Assembly: GCA_963556495.2 (NCBI GenBank)
Contig: OY747723.1
Location: 18,412,001-18,476,000 of the forward strand
Origin: Valencia hispanica
Taxonomy: Eukaryota; Chordata; Actinopteri; Cyprinodontiformes; Valenciidae
Length of the DNA: 64,000 bases
Direction of reading: 5' to 3'
Part shown: positions 22,386-33,410 of the stretch, piece after piece
Layout of the letters: each line of letters starts with the position of its first letter
How positions within the stretch are numbered: position 1 is the stretch's first letter
Notes under the pieces: model-generated
The model's database searches: none
What the model saw: only the letters and a program-made list of their open reading frames with translations
What the model was told of the DNA's origin: nothing
Program-made: the position numbers and the translations under genes

Positions 22386-24009
22386 GCTGAGTGAGGAAGA
22401 AAATGGCAAACTGTTGTGAACTAGCTTGTTATCTTCACCCTCCAGGCTACAGTTAAAAAGTATATGACCAAATGTCTGCCATTGAGCTACAGGTAGTGTG
22501 CATTTGTGGAAATTCAAGTGCTAAAATATTTTATTACTTTTAAATGCATATGATTTAAATGCCCGTGAGCTAACAGGAATATTTATTCATGTTTTTAATT
22601 TTCTTTTGTTGTTTTTCTTCTCCGCTCAACTGTTCTTTAAGTTCTTTTTTTCTTTGCTGAATTGAAGTAAGCTTTCAGGGCTCGAGGTAGAAGACAATTG
22701 ATCTTAGCAACCAGATCTAAGGTTGTGAACCTTATTGTTTACCGTATTTATAAAACAAAACTCCATGAATTGTAAAAAACATTTTATCAAGCCTGTTTTT
22801 TATGTATGGTAATCCTCAAGACAAGCACTGTAGGAAAGATCAATAGTGCGATAAAGGCACCTTTGCTTCCGGCTGTGTGTGTTCATATGCTACGTGTGTT
22901 TGTTACAACAGCTTCAACCTAACCCTGTCCTTCACCTCAGCTCTGTGTATCGGCGGAAAAACCAGCACAATTTCCCCATCTTTTATGAGGTTGCAGCAAA
23001 CAATTTGGGACCTCTTCAACCTGCGTAGCGTGCTTTACAGCTTACCAATACTGAATAAGATCAGCCCTCTTATGTATGAGTTTAATACAAACCAGTGTGC
23101 ATTTTTCTTTTAAGCAATATATTGTGTGGCTGCAACATGATGGGTATATTCAAGGTTTTTAGACAGATCCCGAGAGATTTTTTTCTTCGTTTCAATGAAG
23201 AAATCAAAATATAAAGATCCTCAAATATATTGCGTCGTTGTCCCTGATTCTTACTTTTCTTGGCCAAGAATGACAATCAAGTTTTGTTTTTGTTGTTTTT
23301 TGTTTTGGGAGGGGTTACTAGATTTTTCATTATTTCTTCTACTGGGAAAAATAAGTAACACCACATTCTTGACCAACGTAAACTTCTCAAATTTGGGTTA
23401 ACTTTTCTCTAAACATGTAAATTCAAGTATTTACTTAATGTTTAGGCCTATTTGTTTTTACATAAATTATTTGTTTTGCTGTCAAGGCCAGGAGAGGGAC
23501 TTGGGGGTGAAATATACATATTGAAAGATTATCTGCTTATATCATCGAATAGGGTCAGGTAGGCAGATTTAACCATTTTTCAAGTTGCTTTAAATTTTTT
23601 TAACTACATCACCCAGCTTTAAAGCCACCTTCAATGACATCAGATCTAAACTGTCAAAACCTCAATTAAACATTTTAATTCAATACGCAAACATATGGCC
23701 ATCTGCTTCAATCTATAACTTTGAGTTGAGGGAAAAGCTTTCAATGTTGATGGTTAATTCCAATGATCTTTTATGAAGCGAAACAATAACCCCCGATTTC
23801 CACTGCATGCGCTCTAGATCCGCTCCGATCCAGTCCGTTCCGCAGCCCAGAGGTGGTCAAAGAAGCAACGCGATAAAAGCCAGTAATAAATGCGGAAGTC
23901 AGAAGAAAATTCTACATTCCGTGGAAAACGAACAGAAAAGAACAGTTATTCTCTGTTATTTTGTGTCAAGATTTTTTGGACAACATATGTATAAATATAC
24001 ATATCAGGT
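22386..24009. other. Intergenic DNA; possible MITE edge near 23.79 kb
   Basis: At 23791-23840, cccccgatttccactgcatg followed by cgctctagatccgctccgat looks like the end of a hAT-type MITE, but the partner end is not visible, perhaps because the LINE follows. Frames such as 22877-23113 and 23807-24091 carry no recognised motif. Confidence 0.4.
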
Positions 24010-24265
24010 GACGGGGGTAAGCCGTATTGCGTCATTTCCTGTTGTCGCTTTTGCACTCCTTGTAAGCTGTTTGGTGTTCAGACTCTCTTGAATTGATCTT
24101 GTTTTCTCTGTGCTGAGGCCTCTCTAAGTTATTTTAACACACAAGCACACTAAAACACACGTTTCGTGGTGGTGTACTTCACGTTTTGGGAACTTACACA
24201 CACACACAGTTTTTCTTGGGGTGGTAAGGTCTCGCTAGCTCAGTTAGCTTAGCTTCATTGCGGCA

Positions 24266-25150
24266 ATGGCTACTCTTCTATCTCCTGTCTCTAACTCTTC
24301 TCTTCTCTCTTGCTCTCTGTGTCAGATGTTTAGTTACTTCCCTGCCTCCTTTAGTGATAATGGTAACTGTAATAAATGTAATATTTTTGTAGCTTTGGAG
24401 GCAAGGGTATCAGAATTAGAAGCACGGCTCCGCTTTGTTGAAAAACCAGCAGATAGCCGAAGCCCATTAGCCAGCGCGGTACCAACAAGGGTAGAACCCC
24501 CTAGCCGTCCTCCGGTAGAGCCCGCGCAGCCGGGACCTCAGGCCGGCTGGGTGACTGTACGTAGGAAGCATAGTTCTAGGATCCAGCCCATGGGCCACCA
24601 CCAACCGGTCCACGTTTCTAACAGATTTTCCCCACTCAGCGACATACCCGCTGAGAAGCCGACCCTGTTAATTGGCAGCTCCATAGTCAGAAACGTGGCA
24701 TTAGAGACACCATTGACCATAGTCAAATGCTTGCCAGGGGCCAGAATGGGCAACATCAAATCCTACCTGAAACTGCTGGCTAAAGATAAGCGTAAATACA
24801 GTAAGTTTGTTATTCACGCTGGCGGTAATGACACCCGGTTACGCCAATCGGAGGTCACTAAAATTAGTGTTGCTTTGGTGTGTAAGTTTGCCAAAACAAT
24901 GTCAGACTCGGTAATCTTTTCTGGTCCCCTGCCTGATCGGACCAGTGACAACATGTTTAGCCGCATGCTGTCATTGCATCAATGGTTGTCTAGGTGGTGT
25001 CCTGCGAACGATGTGGGCTACATTGATAACTGGCGAACATTTTGGGGAAAACCTGGTCTGATCCGGAGAGATGGCATCCATCCCACTTTGGATGGAGCAG
25101 CTCTTCTTTCTAGGAATATGGCCAAATTTATTAGCCCTCCAAAACACTGA
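24266..25150 (+). CDS. L2-type LINE ORF1 protein with SGNH/GDSL-like esterase domain
   Basis: The 294-codon frame is intact. Residues 16-38 hold a C-x2-C...C-x2-C arrangement (SCSLC and CNKC), a possible zinc-binding module. Residues 44-60 form a short coiled coil ([17 protein letters not shown]). A Pro-rich linker follows to about residue 95. The SGNH domain spans about 132-290: block [11 protein letters not shown] (137-139 GSS, where relatives have GDS, so the nucleophile Ser is kept), block III HAGGND (Asn 188) and block [12 protein letters not shown] (Asp 269, His 272). In L2/CR1 elements this protein binds element RNA and carries an esterase fold of uncertain role. The start ATG lies about 250 bp into the element. 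The frame's survival beside a broken ORF2 suggests a fairly young insertion. Confidence 0.85.
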   Translation: MATLLSPVSNSSLLSCSLCQMFSYFPASFSDNGNCNKCNIFVALEARVSELEARLRFVEKPADSRSPLASAVPTRVEPPSRPPVEPAQPGPQAGWVTVRRKHSSRIQPMGHHQPVHVSNRFSPLSDIPAEKPTLLIGSSIVRNVALETPLTIVKCLPGARMGNIKSYLKLLAKDKRKYSKFVIHAGGNDTRLRQSEVTKISVALVCKFAKTMSDSVIFSGPLPDRTSDNMFSRMLSLHQWLSRWCPANDVGYIDNWRTFWGKPGLIRRDGIHPTLDGAALLSRNMAKFISPPKH

Positions 25151-25239
25151 CTAGGAAGCAGACTCATAGTTTAACCCACCTCTCTGCTGCTTCTGTACTG
25201 TTACCCACCCATTACCCTATAGAAACAGTGTCTTGCCCA

Positions 25240-25975
25240 CGGCCAGAATTAAATGGATTAAAAGTTAAGCCAACAAAAGCAAATTATGGAAATCTCATAA
25301 AGTTAAATACGACTTTGACTGAACAGAAAAATAAATCTATTAAACATAAGATCTCTCTCCTCAAAGACTTTGTTAGTAAATGACTTGATTTGTGATAATC
25401 ACATTGATTTACTTTGTCTCACAGAAACCTGGTTGCAGCAGGATTATGTCAGTATAAATGAGTCAACTCCTTCCAGTTATTTAAATTTTCACATTCCTAG
25501 AAGTACTGGGCGAGGAGTAGGAGTTGCAACCATTTTTCGTTCTGATTTACTAATTAGTCCAAGACCAATTTATAGCTACAGTTCTTTTGAACATCTAACC
25601 CTTAATTTTCCTCATCCAAGTTGCAAAACATTAAGACCATTTTTGTTTGTGGTTTTGTATCGTCCACCAGGCCCTTACTCTCAATTCTTGGATCAGATCT
25701 CACATTTTCTATCTGATTTAGTATTAAATACTGATAGGGTCATTATAGTGGGGGACTTCAATGTTCATGTGGAAACTGAAAGTGATAGCCTAAATGCAGC
25801 CTTTAGTGCTATTTTAGACTAAATTGGCTTTACTCAAAAAGTACAGGGATCGACCCACTCGGGTAAACACACGTTGGACCTTGTACTGACATACGGTATT
25901 GAGTGTGAGGAAATAACAGTCCACCCACATAACCCGGTCCTGTCTGACCACTTCTTGATAACTTTTTGAATTTAC
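25240..25975 (+). pseudogene. L2 LINE ORF2, APE-type endonuclease part, broken
   Basis: Read across breaks, the family motifs appear in order: LLCLTETWL (Glu of the catalytic site) at about 25395-25425, GRGVGVATIFR, VVLYRPPGPYS, IIVGDFNVHVE (Asp/Asn) near 25745, HTLDLVLTYGI near 25870, and LSDHFLI (catalytic His) near 25950. The longest open piece is 25370-25822. A frameshift near 25370 separates it from the N-terminus and a TAA at 25820-25822 cuts the domain before the SDH block. In intact L2 elements this enzyme nicks target DNA to prime reverse transcription; here it cannot be made whole. Confidence 0.8.
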
Positions 25976-26174
25976 TTTAAATGACCATCTTAAATCTGAA
26001 AGAAAATTTCATTATAGTAGAGTTTTATCAGACAATGCTGTAACAATTTTTAAAGAATCTGTTCCATTCTTACTTTCCTCAGTGTCTCAGAGTAGGCAGC
26101 AATTCTATCTCTAACCCTTCAGAAATTGATGCTCTGGTTCACAGCGTTACTTCCTCATCACGTTTGGCATTCAA

Positions 26175-28162
26175 ATGTTAAAAAAGAAAGTGGCTAGCCA
26201 TAGGAGGCTGACTCCTTGGTTTAACGCAGAGTTGCGTACTTTAAAGCAGAATACTAGGAAGTTGGAGAGAAAATGGCCCTCTACACGCCTAGAGGATTCC
26301 TATTTAACCTGGAATAACAGTCTACTTCTGTATAAAAAGACCCTTCGACAAGCTAGAACAGCATATTTTTCATCATTAATAGAGGCGAATAAAAACAATC
26401 CTAGGTTTCTTTTTAGTACAGGTGCCAAACTTACAGAGTCATAGCTCTGTTGAGCCAACTATTCCCCCAGCTCTTAGCAATGATAATTTTATGGGAGTCT
26501 TAATAAATAAAATTAATTCTATTAAAAATAAAATCATTGGCATCCTCCCAAACATGATTACTTCTTCCTCAGTAAATGACGCAGCAGAACCTCATTTGTG
26601 CTTAGGCTGTTTTGATTCAGTCGAGCTTTCGGAATTATCAAAAATATTAGCCTCATCTAAACCTTCAGCTTGTATGTTGGACCCAATCCCGACCAAATTA
26701 TTTAAGGAAGTGTTCCATTTGGTTCCTGGCCCCATTTTGGATATGATGAATCTATCCTTAGTAAACGGATACGTACTACAAGAATTTAAAATAGCTGTAA
26801 TTAAACCTTTACTCCAGAAACCTTCACTTGATCAAGATGACTTACATACAATGAATTACATACCTATATCTAACCTTCCTTTCTTATCCAAAGTCCTTGA
26901 GAAAATTGTTGCTAATAAAGTCTGTGAGCATCTAAACAGTAACGAGCTGTTTGGAGAGTTTCAGTCAGGTTTTAGAGCTCATCATAGCACTGAAACAGCA
27001 CTGGTGAAGGTTACTAATGATATTCTCATGGGCTCAGATAATGGACTTGTGTCTGTTCTGGTTTTGTTAGATCTCAGTGCTGCTTTTGACACAGTCAAAC
27101 AGATCATAATATTCTCTTAGAAATTAAACATGTTGCAGGGATCAAAGGAACAGCACTAGGCTGGTTTAAATCATATTTGTCTGACAGATTCCAGTTTGTT
27201 CATCTAAATGATAAATCTTCTTCACTCTCAAGGGTTACTTGTGGGGTTCCACAGGGTTCTGTGCTTGGACCAATTCTTTTCACCATATATATGCTCCCAA
27301 TTGTTAGAATCATTAGACAGCATGGGATGGGATTCCACAGCTATGCCGATGATAAACAAATATATTTATCCATAAATCCTGATGAACCCAGTCAGTTAGG
27401 TAGATTACAGGCATGTCTGGAAGACATAAAAACTTTTTGCTTTTAAATTCTGACAAGACAGAAGTTGCTGTCTTTGGACCAGAAGTTCTAAAACATAAAT
27501 TGATTAGTCAATCACTTCATCTAGATGGCATTAAATTGGCCCCCAGTAATAAAGTAAAGAACCTCGGCGTTATTTTTGACCAAGACTTGACATTTAAATC
27601 CTATATTAAACAGGTTTCTAGGATTTCTTTCTTTCATCTCCGGAATATTGCTAAAATTAGAAACATCCTGTCCAAGAGTGATGCTGAGAAACTAGTCCAT
27701 GCATTTGTTACCTCAAGGCTGGACTACTGTAATCCTTTACTATCAGGTAGTCCACAAAATGCCATTAAAAGCCTTCAGTTGATCCAAAATGTGGCAGCAA
27801 GAGTTCTGATGAATATTAAAAAGAGAGATCACATTTCTCCTGTTTTAGCTTCCCTTCATTGGCTCCCTGTTAAATCCAGAATATAATTTAAGATCCTTCT
27901 TCTTACATACAAAGCCCTTAATAATCAAGCTCCATCATACATCAGAGATCCAATTGTTCTATATGTTTCCAACAGAGCACTTCGCTCTCAGACTGCAGGT
28001 TTACTTGTAGTTCCTAGGATTTCTAAAAGTAGAATGGGAGGCAGATCTTTTAGTTATCAGGCTCCTCTCCTGTGGAACCAGCTCCCAGCTTTAGTCCGTG
28101 AGGCAGACACTCTGTTTAATTTTAAGGCCAGGCTTAAAACTTTCCTTTTTGATAAAGCTTAA
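26175..28162 (+). pseudogene. L2 LINE ORF2, reverse transcriptase and C-terminal part, broken
   Basis: The coding trace continues through several frames: 26175-26444 (linker, ending with FLFSTGAKL), 26422-27120 (RT blocks including [30 protein letters not shown] and [11 protein letters not shown] with the first catalytic Asp), 27177-27446 (CGVPQGSVLGPILF and FHSYADD, the catalytic YADD box), 27413-27886 (LNSDKTEVAVFGP, NLGVIFD, SRLDYCN, ASLHWLPV) and an in-frame C-terminus to TAA near 28160 (PLLWNQLPALVREADTL). The catalytic residues survive at DNA level, but four or more frameshifts or stops split the protein. Codon wording is L2-like rather than L1- or RTE-like. Confidence 0.85.
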
Positions 28163-28685
28163 AGTTAGAGTGGCTTAGGTCATCCTGAGCTAGCTCTGTA
28201 GTTATGCTACTATAGGCTTAGACTGCTGGAGGACAGACTTACCAATTTTCTTCACTCTGCTACTTCCTTTTCTCCTACGACTCTCCAGTTGTATTACAGT
28301 TCATTCTGTTACTTCGACTGTTAACTTTGTGTTCTCTCAGTGTTTTTCTCTCCATAGAAGCTACACCTGGTCTGGTATCCTGCTTAGCTACAATGTCCTG
28401 TTGGACGGGGGGCATCGACTGGGATGATGCTCCCAGTAACTGAACATCCACCATGTCCTGTTATCAACTTTTTACTTTCTGTAGCATAGAAAGTTCTCTT
28501 ATATCAGATCTTCTGTTCCTTCTGTGTCTCTGCTCTGTCTCCTCAAACCGCCAGACGGTCGTGGCAGATGGCCGCTCCTACTGAGCCTGGTTCTGTTGGA
28601 GGTTTCTTCCTGTTAAAGGGGAGTTTTCCTCTCCACCGTCGCTACATGCTTGCTCCGTGTGAAGGATTCCTGAATTGAAATGAAA
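28163..28685 (+). other. L2 LINE 3' UTR
   Basis: About 520 bp after the ORF2 stop. It includes ctgtctcctcaaaccgccag, ctggttctgttggaggtttc and the ttttcctctccaccgtcgct block, the conserved region used in target-primed reverse transcription of fish L2 elements, and ends in a short gaattgaaatga tail. Confidence 0.75.
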
Positions 28686-28970
28686 ATATACGCGGGCTTA
28701 TATTAATATAGCTATATGCATACAAAAAAGAATTTGAGCTGTGGATCTCTAAGGCTCCTGATACTAACCAGATTTCTCTTAGGGAATTGATTAAGTAAAA
28801 CAGAAAAAAAGGTTAAAGTGGACCAAACACTTTTTTAAGGCACTGCATTGAATTTAGCCTGTGCTATAATCATCAGCACAGAGCTACACATGGACAAGGT
28901 TAAAGTCAATGCCTTGCAAAATAAAATAGGAAATAACTCTGTTAAAAATGGACAGGAAAATATAAAACTT
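28686..28970. other. Spacer between the two LINEs, no gene
   Basis: AT-rich. At about 28818-28849, ggaccaaacacttttttaag followed by gcactgca faintly recalls a Tc1 terminal repeat, but it is too short to call. Confidence 0.5.
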
Positions 28971-29531
28971 TCCAATCGCACTTTATTAATAAAGCGCTTT
29001 TCATTCAAGAATTGCATCACAAAGTGCTTTACAGATTAAAATGACCCCACATAAAGCTACATTCCCATCACTCCCCCACAGATTTAAAAGCATGGTCACA
29101 GTTATACCCCCCTCCCCCCAACCCAACTCCTATGCAAACACACACTTAAAAGCAACAGTAAAAAAAAAAGGACATTGGCCCGAGTGCAGATAAACCATGC
29201 AAGGAAATGCCATCAGAGGAGCCATCTGCACTGGCAGCAGTACATCAACAGCAACAACCGAGGCACCGACACAGGGCACTCAGTGGAGGCAAGGCCAAGA
29301 CCCCCACCTCCACCCAAATTGCACCTGGAGAACACCCAGGCAGATACAGACGACCACCGCTCCCGGGGCAGAGGCCTCCCACAGAGTAAACACTGGAATG
29401 GGGATTAAGATAACAAATTAAAATATAAAAATAAGCAGTAAATAAATATGATAAGATTAAATAGTAATCACTGATAAAATATAATCATGTAAAACATACA
29501 GAACAATTATCCAGGCAAAAATAAATAATAA

Positions 29532-29999
29532 TCAGTTAAAAGCTAGGCTAAAAAGGTGAGTTTTCAGCCTCCCCTTAAAAACATAAAGCGTCTCTGCGGC
29601 CCTGAGGTCCTCTGGCAGCCTGTTCCAGAGGTTAGGGCTGTTGAACTGGAAAGACGCCTCACCGTGAGTGTGTGTCCTAACTTTTGGGAGGACAAGGAAA
29701 TGGCTGTCAGAGGCACGGAGACAGTGAAGGTTCATATGGTAAAAGCAGTTCAGAGAGATAAGAAGGCCCAAGACACTTAAAAACCATTAAAAGAACCTTA
29801 AACTCGATCCTAAAACGTACGGGGAGCCAATGCAATGAATTTAAGACCGGTGTAATGTGTTCCCGCCTCCTGGTTTTTGTCAGAACACGTGCTGCTGAAT
29901 TTTGTAGGAGTTGTTGACTTGATATACTCTTTTTGGGAAGACCAGAAAGCAGGGCCTCACATTAATCAATCCAACTGGAGATAAAAGCATGTATCTATA
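29532..29999 (-). pseudogene. C-terminal end of the - strand LINE ORF2
   Basis: The frame 29771-29532 reads SHFLVLPKVRTHTHGEASFQ and LWNRLPEDLRAAETLYVFKG, ending RLKTHLFSLAFN and stop. This is the conserved tail of L2/Rex1-group ORF2 proteins (family pattern vPr-rT--GeraFs, WN-LP--lR-A-tl--FK--LKThLF). Upstream it is cut by the MITE at 30000-30602. Confidence 0.8.
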
Positions 30000-30602
30000 G
30001 CGTTTTACATGGACACTAGTAATCGGATTAAAAGCCTGATCGGGAATAAAAATGCTTCATGTAAACAAGCCATTTGGAATACTCTAATCCGATCACACTC
30101 ATTCGGATCAAGATTTCATTCCGATTGAGACGACTGGGTTATGCCGATTGTTAATCCGATCGCTGTTCATGTAAACCGTTATTCCGAATGTCGGTCACGA
30201 CTGCGCATGTCTGTTACGCTATGCGTAGACGTACATTATCTCGGCGTAAAACAATAAAGAGATTTGGACTAGAAATTGACTGTGTGCACAACAATAAAGG
30301 CTTGTAGATGTAAAAACGTGACCAGAAAAAAAATAAAAGCACGCTCTTAAGAATTTCGTAATGCTCCATTTTACACACTCGCTGTCATGTTTGTTTACAG
30401 CGGAAGTCTGCTACTTCTTCTTCTGCTGCCTTTTCCGGTAATTTATACCATTCTGCGCATGTCAAAAAAATTTTTTCTGATCGAACACGTGCCGGATGTA
30501 AACGGTTGTTATAATCGAAAAAACATTTTCAGAGCACATGTACACAATCAAATTCTAATCCGAACTATGACCCGATTAAAGACATTTTGCACATGTAAAC
30601 GC
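30000..30602. mobile_element. MITE inserted in the - strand LINE (gcgtttacatg ends)
   Basis: The left end gcgttttacatggacac (30000) pairs with the right end, whose complement reads gcgtttacatgtgcaaaa. Both are followed by a taatcgg-t/attaaa motif. Internally the phrases catgtaaac and atccgat recur in both orientations, typical of long-TIR fish MITEs. The 603-bp unit interrupts LINE ORF2 between NIARVCP (30.6 kb side) and the C-terminal segment, which defines its boundaries independently. Target duplication is not evident, so superfamily is open. Confidence 0.7.
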
Positions 30603-31720
30603 AGCCGGTGTCTCCGTATTGGCCTGAGGGAGAATGGGGCAGACTCTGGCAATGTTCTCTATATGATAAAAACCTATTTTAGTAATATTTTTAATGTGAG
30701 GGATAAAAGTCAGCTCAGAATCAAAAATCATGCCCAGGTTCTTCACTATTAAAGAAGGATGTAGTTTTGGTAAAAGTTTCTCTCTCTGAGCCTCAGGACT
30801 GATGAGTAAAACTTCAGTCTTGTCCTTGTGGAGTTGGAGAACGTTTTCTGCCATCTAGGATTTGATGTGTAAAATGCAGTTAAAAAGTGCATCCATTTGC
30901 TGTGTGTCATCGGAAGACATGGAGATTTATAACTGTGCATCATCAGCATAACTATGAAAGTTAACTCCATGTCTTCCAACGACACTGCCAAGAGGGAGCA
31001 TATAAACGTTAAAAAGCACTGGGCATAAATATTGAACCCTGGGGCACACCACATGTGGTATTGTGGACCTTAGAGGAGCAGGTATCTAGACTTACCATAA
31101 AAGTCCTCTCTGTGAGATAGGATGTGAACCGTATGTGAACAGCACCAGAGAGGCCAATCTGTTTTAAACAGGTTAAAATAATAGTTTGGTCTACTGTATC
31201 AAAGGCAGCGCTTAGATCCAGTAGAATTAACACTGTCACCCTCTGTGCATCATAGAGGGCCGTCTCTGTGTTGTGGTTCACCCTAAAACCAGACTGAAAT
31301 TTATCCAGGACATTGTGTTCATTAATAACATCATTAAGTTGAATAAAACAAGCTTTTCTTAAATTTTACTTTAAAACGGTAAGTTAAATACCGGTCTGAA
31401 ATTGTTAAGATCATTAAAATCTAAATTGCTCTTCTTCAAAATGGTCCTGACTACCGCCCGTTTAAAGTCGACAGGAAAGACCCCCGTCTGAAGGGAGCAA
31501 TTCATCAGGGTTAAAATCTTATCCCTTAAAAATTCATAAAATTGCTTAAAAAAGGAAGTGGAAATCTGGTCCAAAACACATGTGGTAGGCCTCACTGAGG
31601 AGAAAACTTTAAATAAAAAAAAACCTGGTAAAGTCCCAGCCTCTACCAGGACAAAACTGTCCAGCATTTCCTCTGGTAGAGACACACACTCAGATTTGTA
31701 AAAAATCATTTTAATTTGAG
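30603..31720 (-). pseudogene. Reverse transcriptase domain of the - strand LINE, broken
   Basis: In - strand order: frame 31709-31371 (SSVRPTTCVLDQISTSFFKQ and TILKKSNLDFNDLNNFRPV), frame 31281-31009 ([31 protein letters not shown] with the catalytic Asp, CGVPQGS), then shifted frames around 31054-30749 where DNA still spells HSYADDAQL, and frame 30854-30576 (LQLHKDKTEVLLISP, VKNLGMIFDSELTF). Each step changes frame, so several frameshifts have accumulated and no functional enzyme is possible. Motif wording is L2/Rex1-like. Confidence 0.8.
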
Positions 31721-32261
31721 AAGATCAAATATTACACCTGATGGTGTCTACCTTCCCTCTGAAGTGGTCTGCAAACTCCTCACAAAGAGCATTTGAGGGG
31801 ATTTTTCTGAAATGCAGTATGGCACTGTTAAAAAGTTTGTCAATGGTGGAAAAAAGGATTTTGGAATTATTTTTATGTTCTGAGATAATTTTGGAAAAGT
31901 CTGCGTTGTTTGAATTTCTTACTGCATTTTTGTATAATTTGAGAAGATCTGTGTATATTTGATGGTTTATCATGATTTTACTTTTCCTCCATTTTCTGTC
32001 TGCCTACAGAGGCAGACAGATCTATCTATTTATCTCTCTTTATCTTTCTGAGATTTTCATTTTTCTACAGCGGTGCAGCTTTACAGTGTTAACTTTTAAC
32101 ATTTAGTGGAGCAAGCAGGTCAAGAGCAGACTGAAGCCTACTGTTAAAATCTTTGACAATAAAATCATAGGGGGTAGGTAAAGCTATAGGAGGATTCTTT
32201 TCAAAAGCTTCCAGAAAACCTGCAGCCACTTCAGGGGTTAGATGGTGCTTCCTGACAGTTC
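31721..32261 (-). pseudogene. ORF2 linker between endonuclease and reverse transcriptase
   Basis: Frame 31973-31725 on the - strand reads MINHQIYTDLLKLYKNAVRN and FSKIISEHKNNSKILFSTID, matching the basic, helical spacer seen in L2-group ORF2 between the SDH endonuclease box and the RT fingers (compare [20 protein letters not shown] in the + strand copy). A tatc-rich simple stretch lies at about 32020-32050. Confidence 0.7.
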
Positions 32262-32887
32262 TCACAGAGGTCTCCTGCTGGATAAAACTCGTGATGTAAA
32301 AAAACAGACAGTAGTGGTAGAGACAGCCAAGTCAACAACAGAGGACACTCTGGTGGACAGGCCATACGTGATGACCAAGTCCAGGGTGTATCCTCTGCTG
32401 TGAGTCGGCTGCATGACATGTTGGCTAAAATCCATAGAAGTCAGAATATTAAAAAAATCTGTTGATAAATGGTCTAAAAGATTACGCATGTGTCGATTAA
32501 AAGCTAAAAGGATCCTTTCAAAGGAGCTGTGCAGAATTGATAAAAAAACTGAAAATTCTTGAATAAAAAGTGCGCTCTTTTTAGGAGGCCTATAACTTGT
32601 GACATATAAAATCTGACGAGTGCTAAAAACAGTTGCATTATATTTAAAAGTAAAAATAGTTATCAAATAAAACAGGTTCAGCAGAAAGTGTTGATGAACT
32701 TATAAAAGCAGTTCCGCCTCCCCTTTTGCTACTCCTCGTAGAATAAGTGAAGTTAAAATTTGTTAGGGAGGCCTCTTCAAGAACAACATGAGCATCATGT
32801 TAAAAATAATGAAGATTATGTTCTAAAACCAAATCATTTATTATAAAAGTTTCGTTCAGCAGAGAGCGAACATTAAAAAGTGCCATA
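32262..32887 (-). pseudogene. APE-type endonuclease domain of the - strand LINE, broken
   Basis: Starting at about 32884 the - strand translates as ALFNVRSLLNETFIINDLVL, the usual start of an APE endonuclease (NVRSL). The TETWL block is corrupted. GGGTAFI follows, then in frame 32666-32262 YVTSYRPPKKS, LLAFNRHMRN (where relatives have GDFNiH, so the catalytic Asp is lost), and GYTLDLVITYGL. The terminal SDH box is not seen in this frame. Loss of GDFN plus frameshifts make it inactive. Confidence 0.75.
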
Positions 32888-32891
32888 TTAA

Positions 32892-33406
32892 AGCTGCAGT
32901 CTGGAGTATTTGAGGGAGATAGATTTTTTGAATCCGACGTACCAAGACCCCTACCAAAACATTACCCCATCCCTTTCCCTCCCTCCAGCCCTACCGCAGC
33001 AGTTGTGCACCCGCATCACCTGTGGCGACACAGCAAGTCAAAGACATAACCAGCAAGCGCTACTGAGCATTGTATTTTTGCTATGGACATTTCGGAAGGT
33101 GAGCAACTTCTCTCACAGTATGGCAACTGTAAAAGGGAAGACAAGGTCTGCGTCCCCATGTTGACACGGTTTGTGCGATCCGCATGCAAGTTGATTGACA
33201 GCCGACAAAGCGGAAACTCGAGTTCTACTGGCTAAAAAAATTCGGAGCTCAGTGTGAAATGCATAGGGGTCTACGGGAGGAAGGTGGGATTTAGAAAAAT
33301 AACAAGTGTTGTGGAGCACTAGTCTTTTATCATAGTATTGAACATAAGTATCATTTTAAAGATTTATAAAACTTTGATACATAAATATATTCTCCGGACC
33401 GCAGCT
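32892..33406. mobile_element. TTAA-flanked MITE (piggyBac-like) inside the - strand LINE
   Basis: TTAA occurs at 32888-32891 and 33407-33410. The inverted ends are agctgcagtctggag at the left and ctccggaccgcagct at the right (complement agctgcggtccggag), 13 of 15 matching. The 515-bp unit sits exactly between LINE ORF1 and the endonuclease, so its limits are confirmed by the interrupted host. It has no transposase; the 84-codon frame inside is accidental. Fish genomes carry many ttaaagctgcag-type MITEs with this structure. Confidence 0.75.
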
Positions 33407-33410
33407 TTAA

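Larger units (their letters stand above)
24010..28685 (+). mobile_element. Near full-length L2-type LINE
   Basis: In order on the + strand: a 5' leader (about 24010-24265), an ORF1 with an SGNH esterase domain, an APE-type endonuclease, a reverse transcriptase, and a 3' UTR containing ggtttcttcctgttaaaggg and ttttcctctccaccgtcgct, the hallmark 3' sequence of fish L2 elements. The tail decays into gaattgaaatgaaa at about 28680. Length of about 4.7 kb is close to that of complete L2/CR1-group elements. ORF1 is open; ORF2 is interrupted by frameshifts and stops, so this copy is dead for autonomous movement. No target-site duplication could be fixed by eye. Confidence 0.85.
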
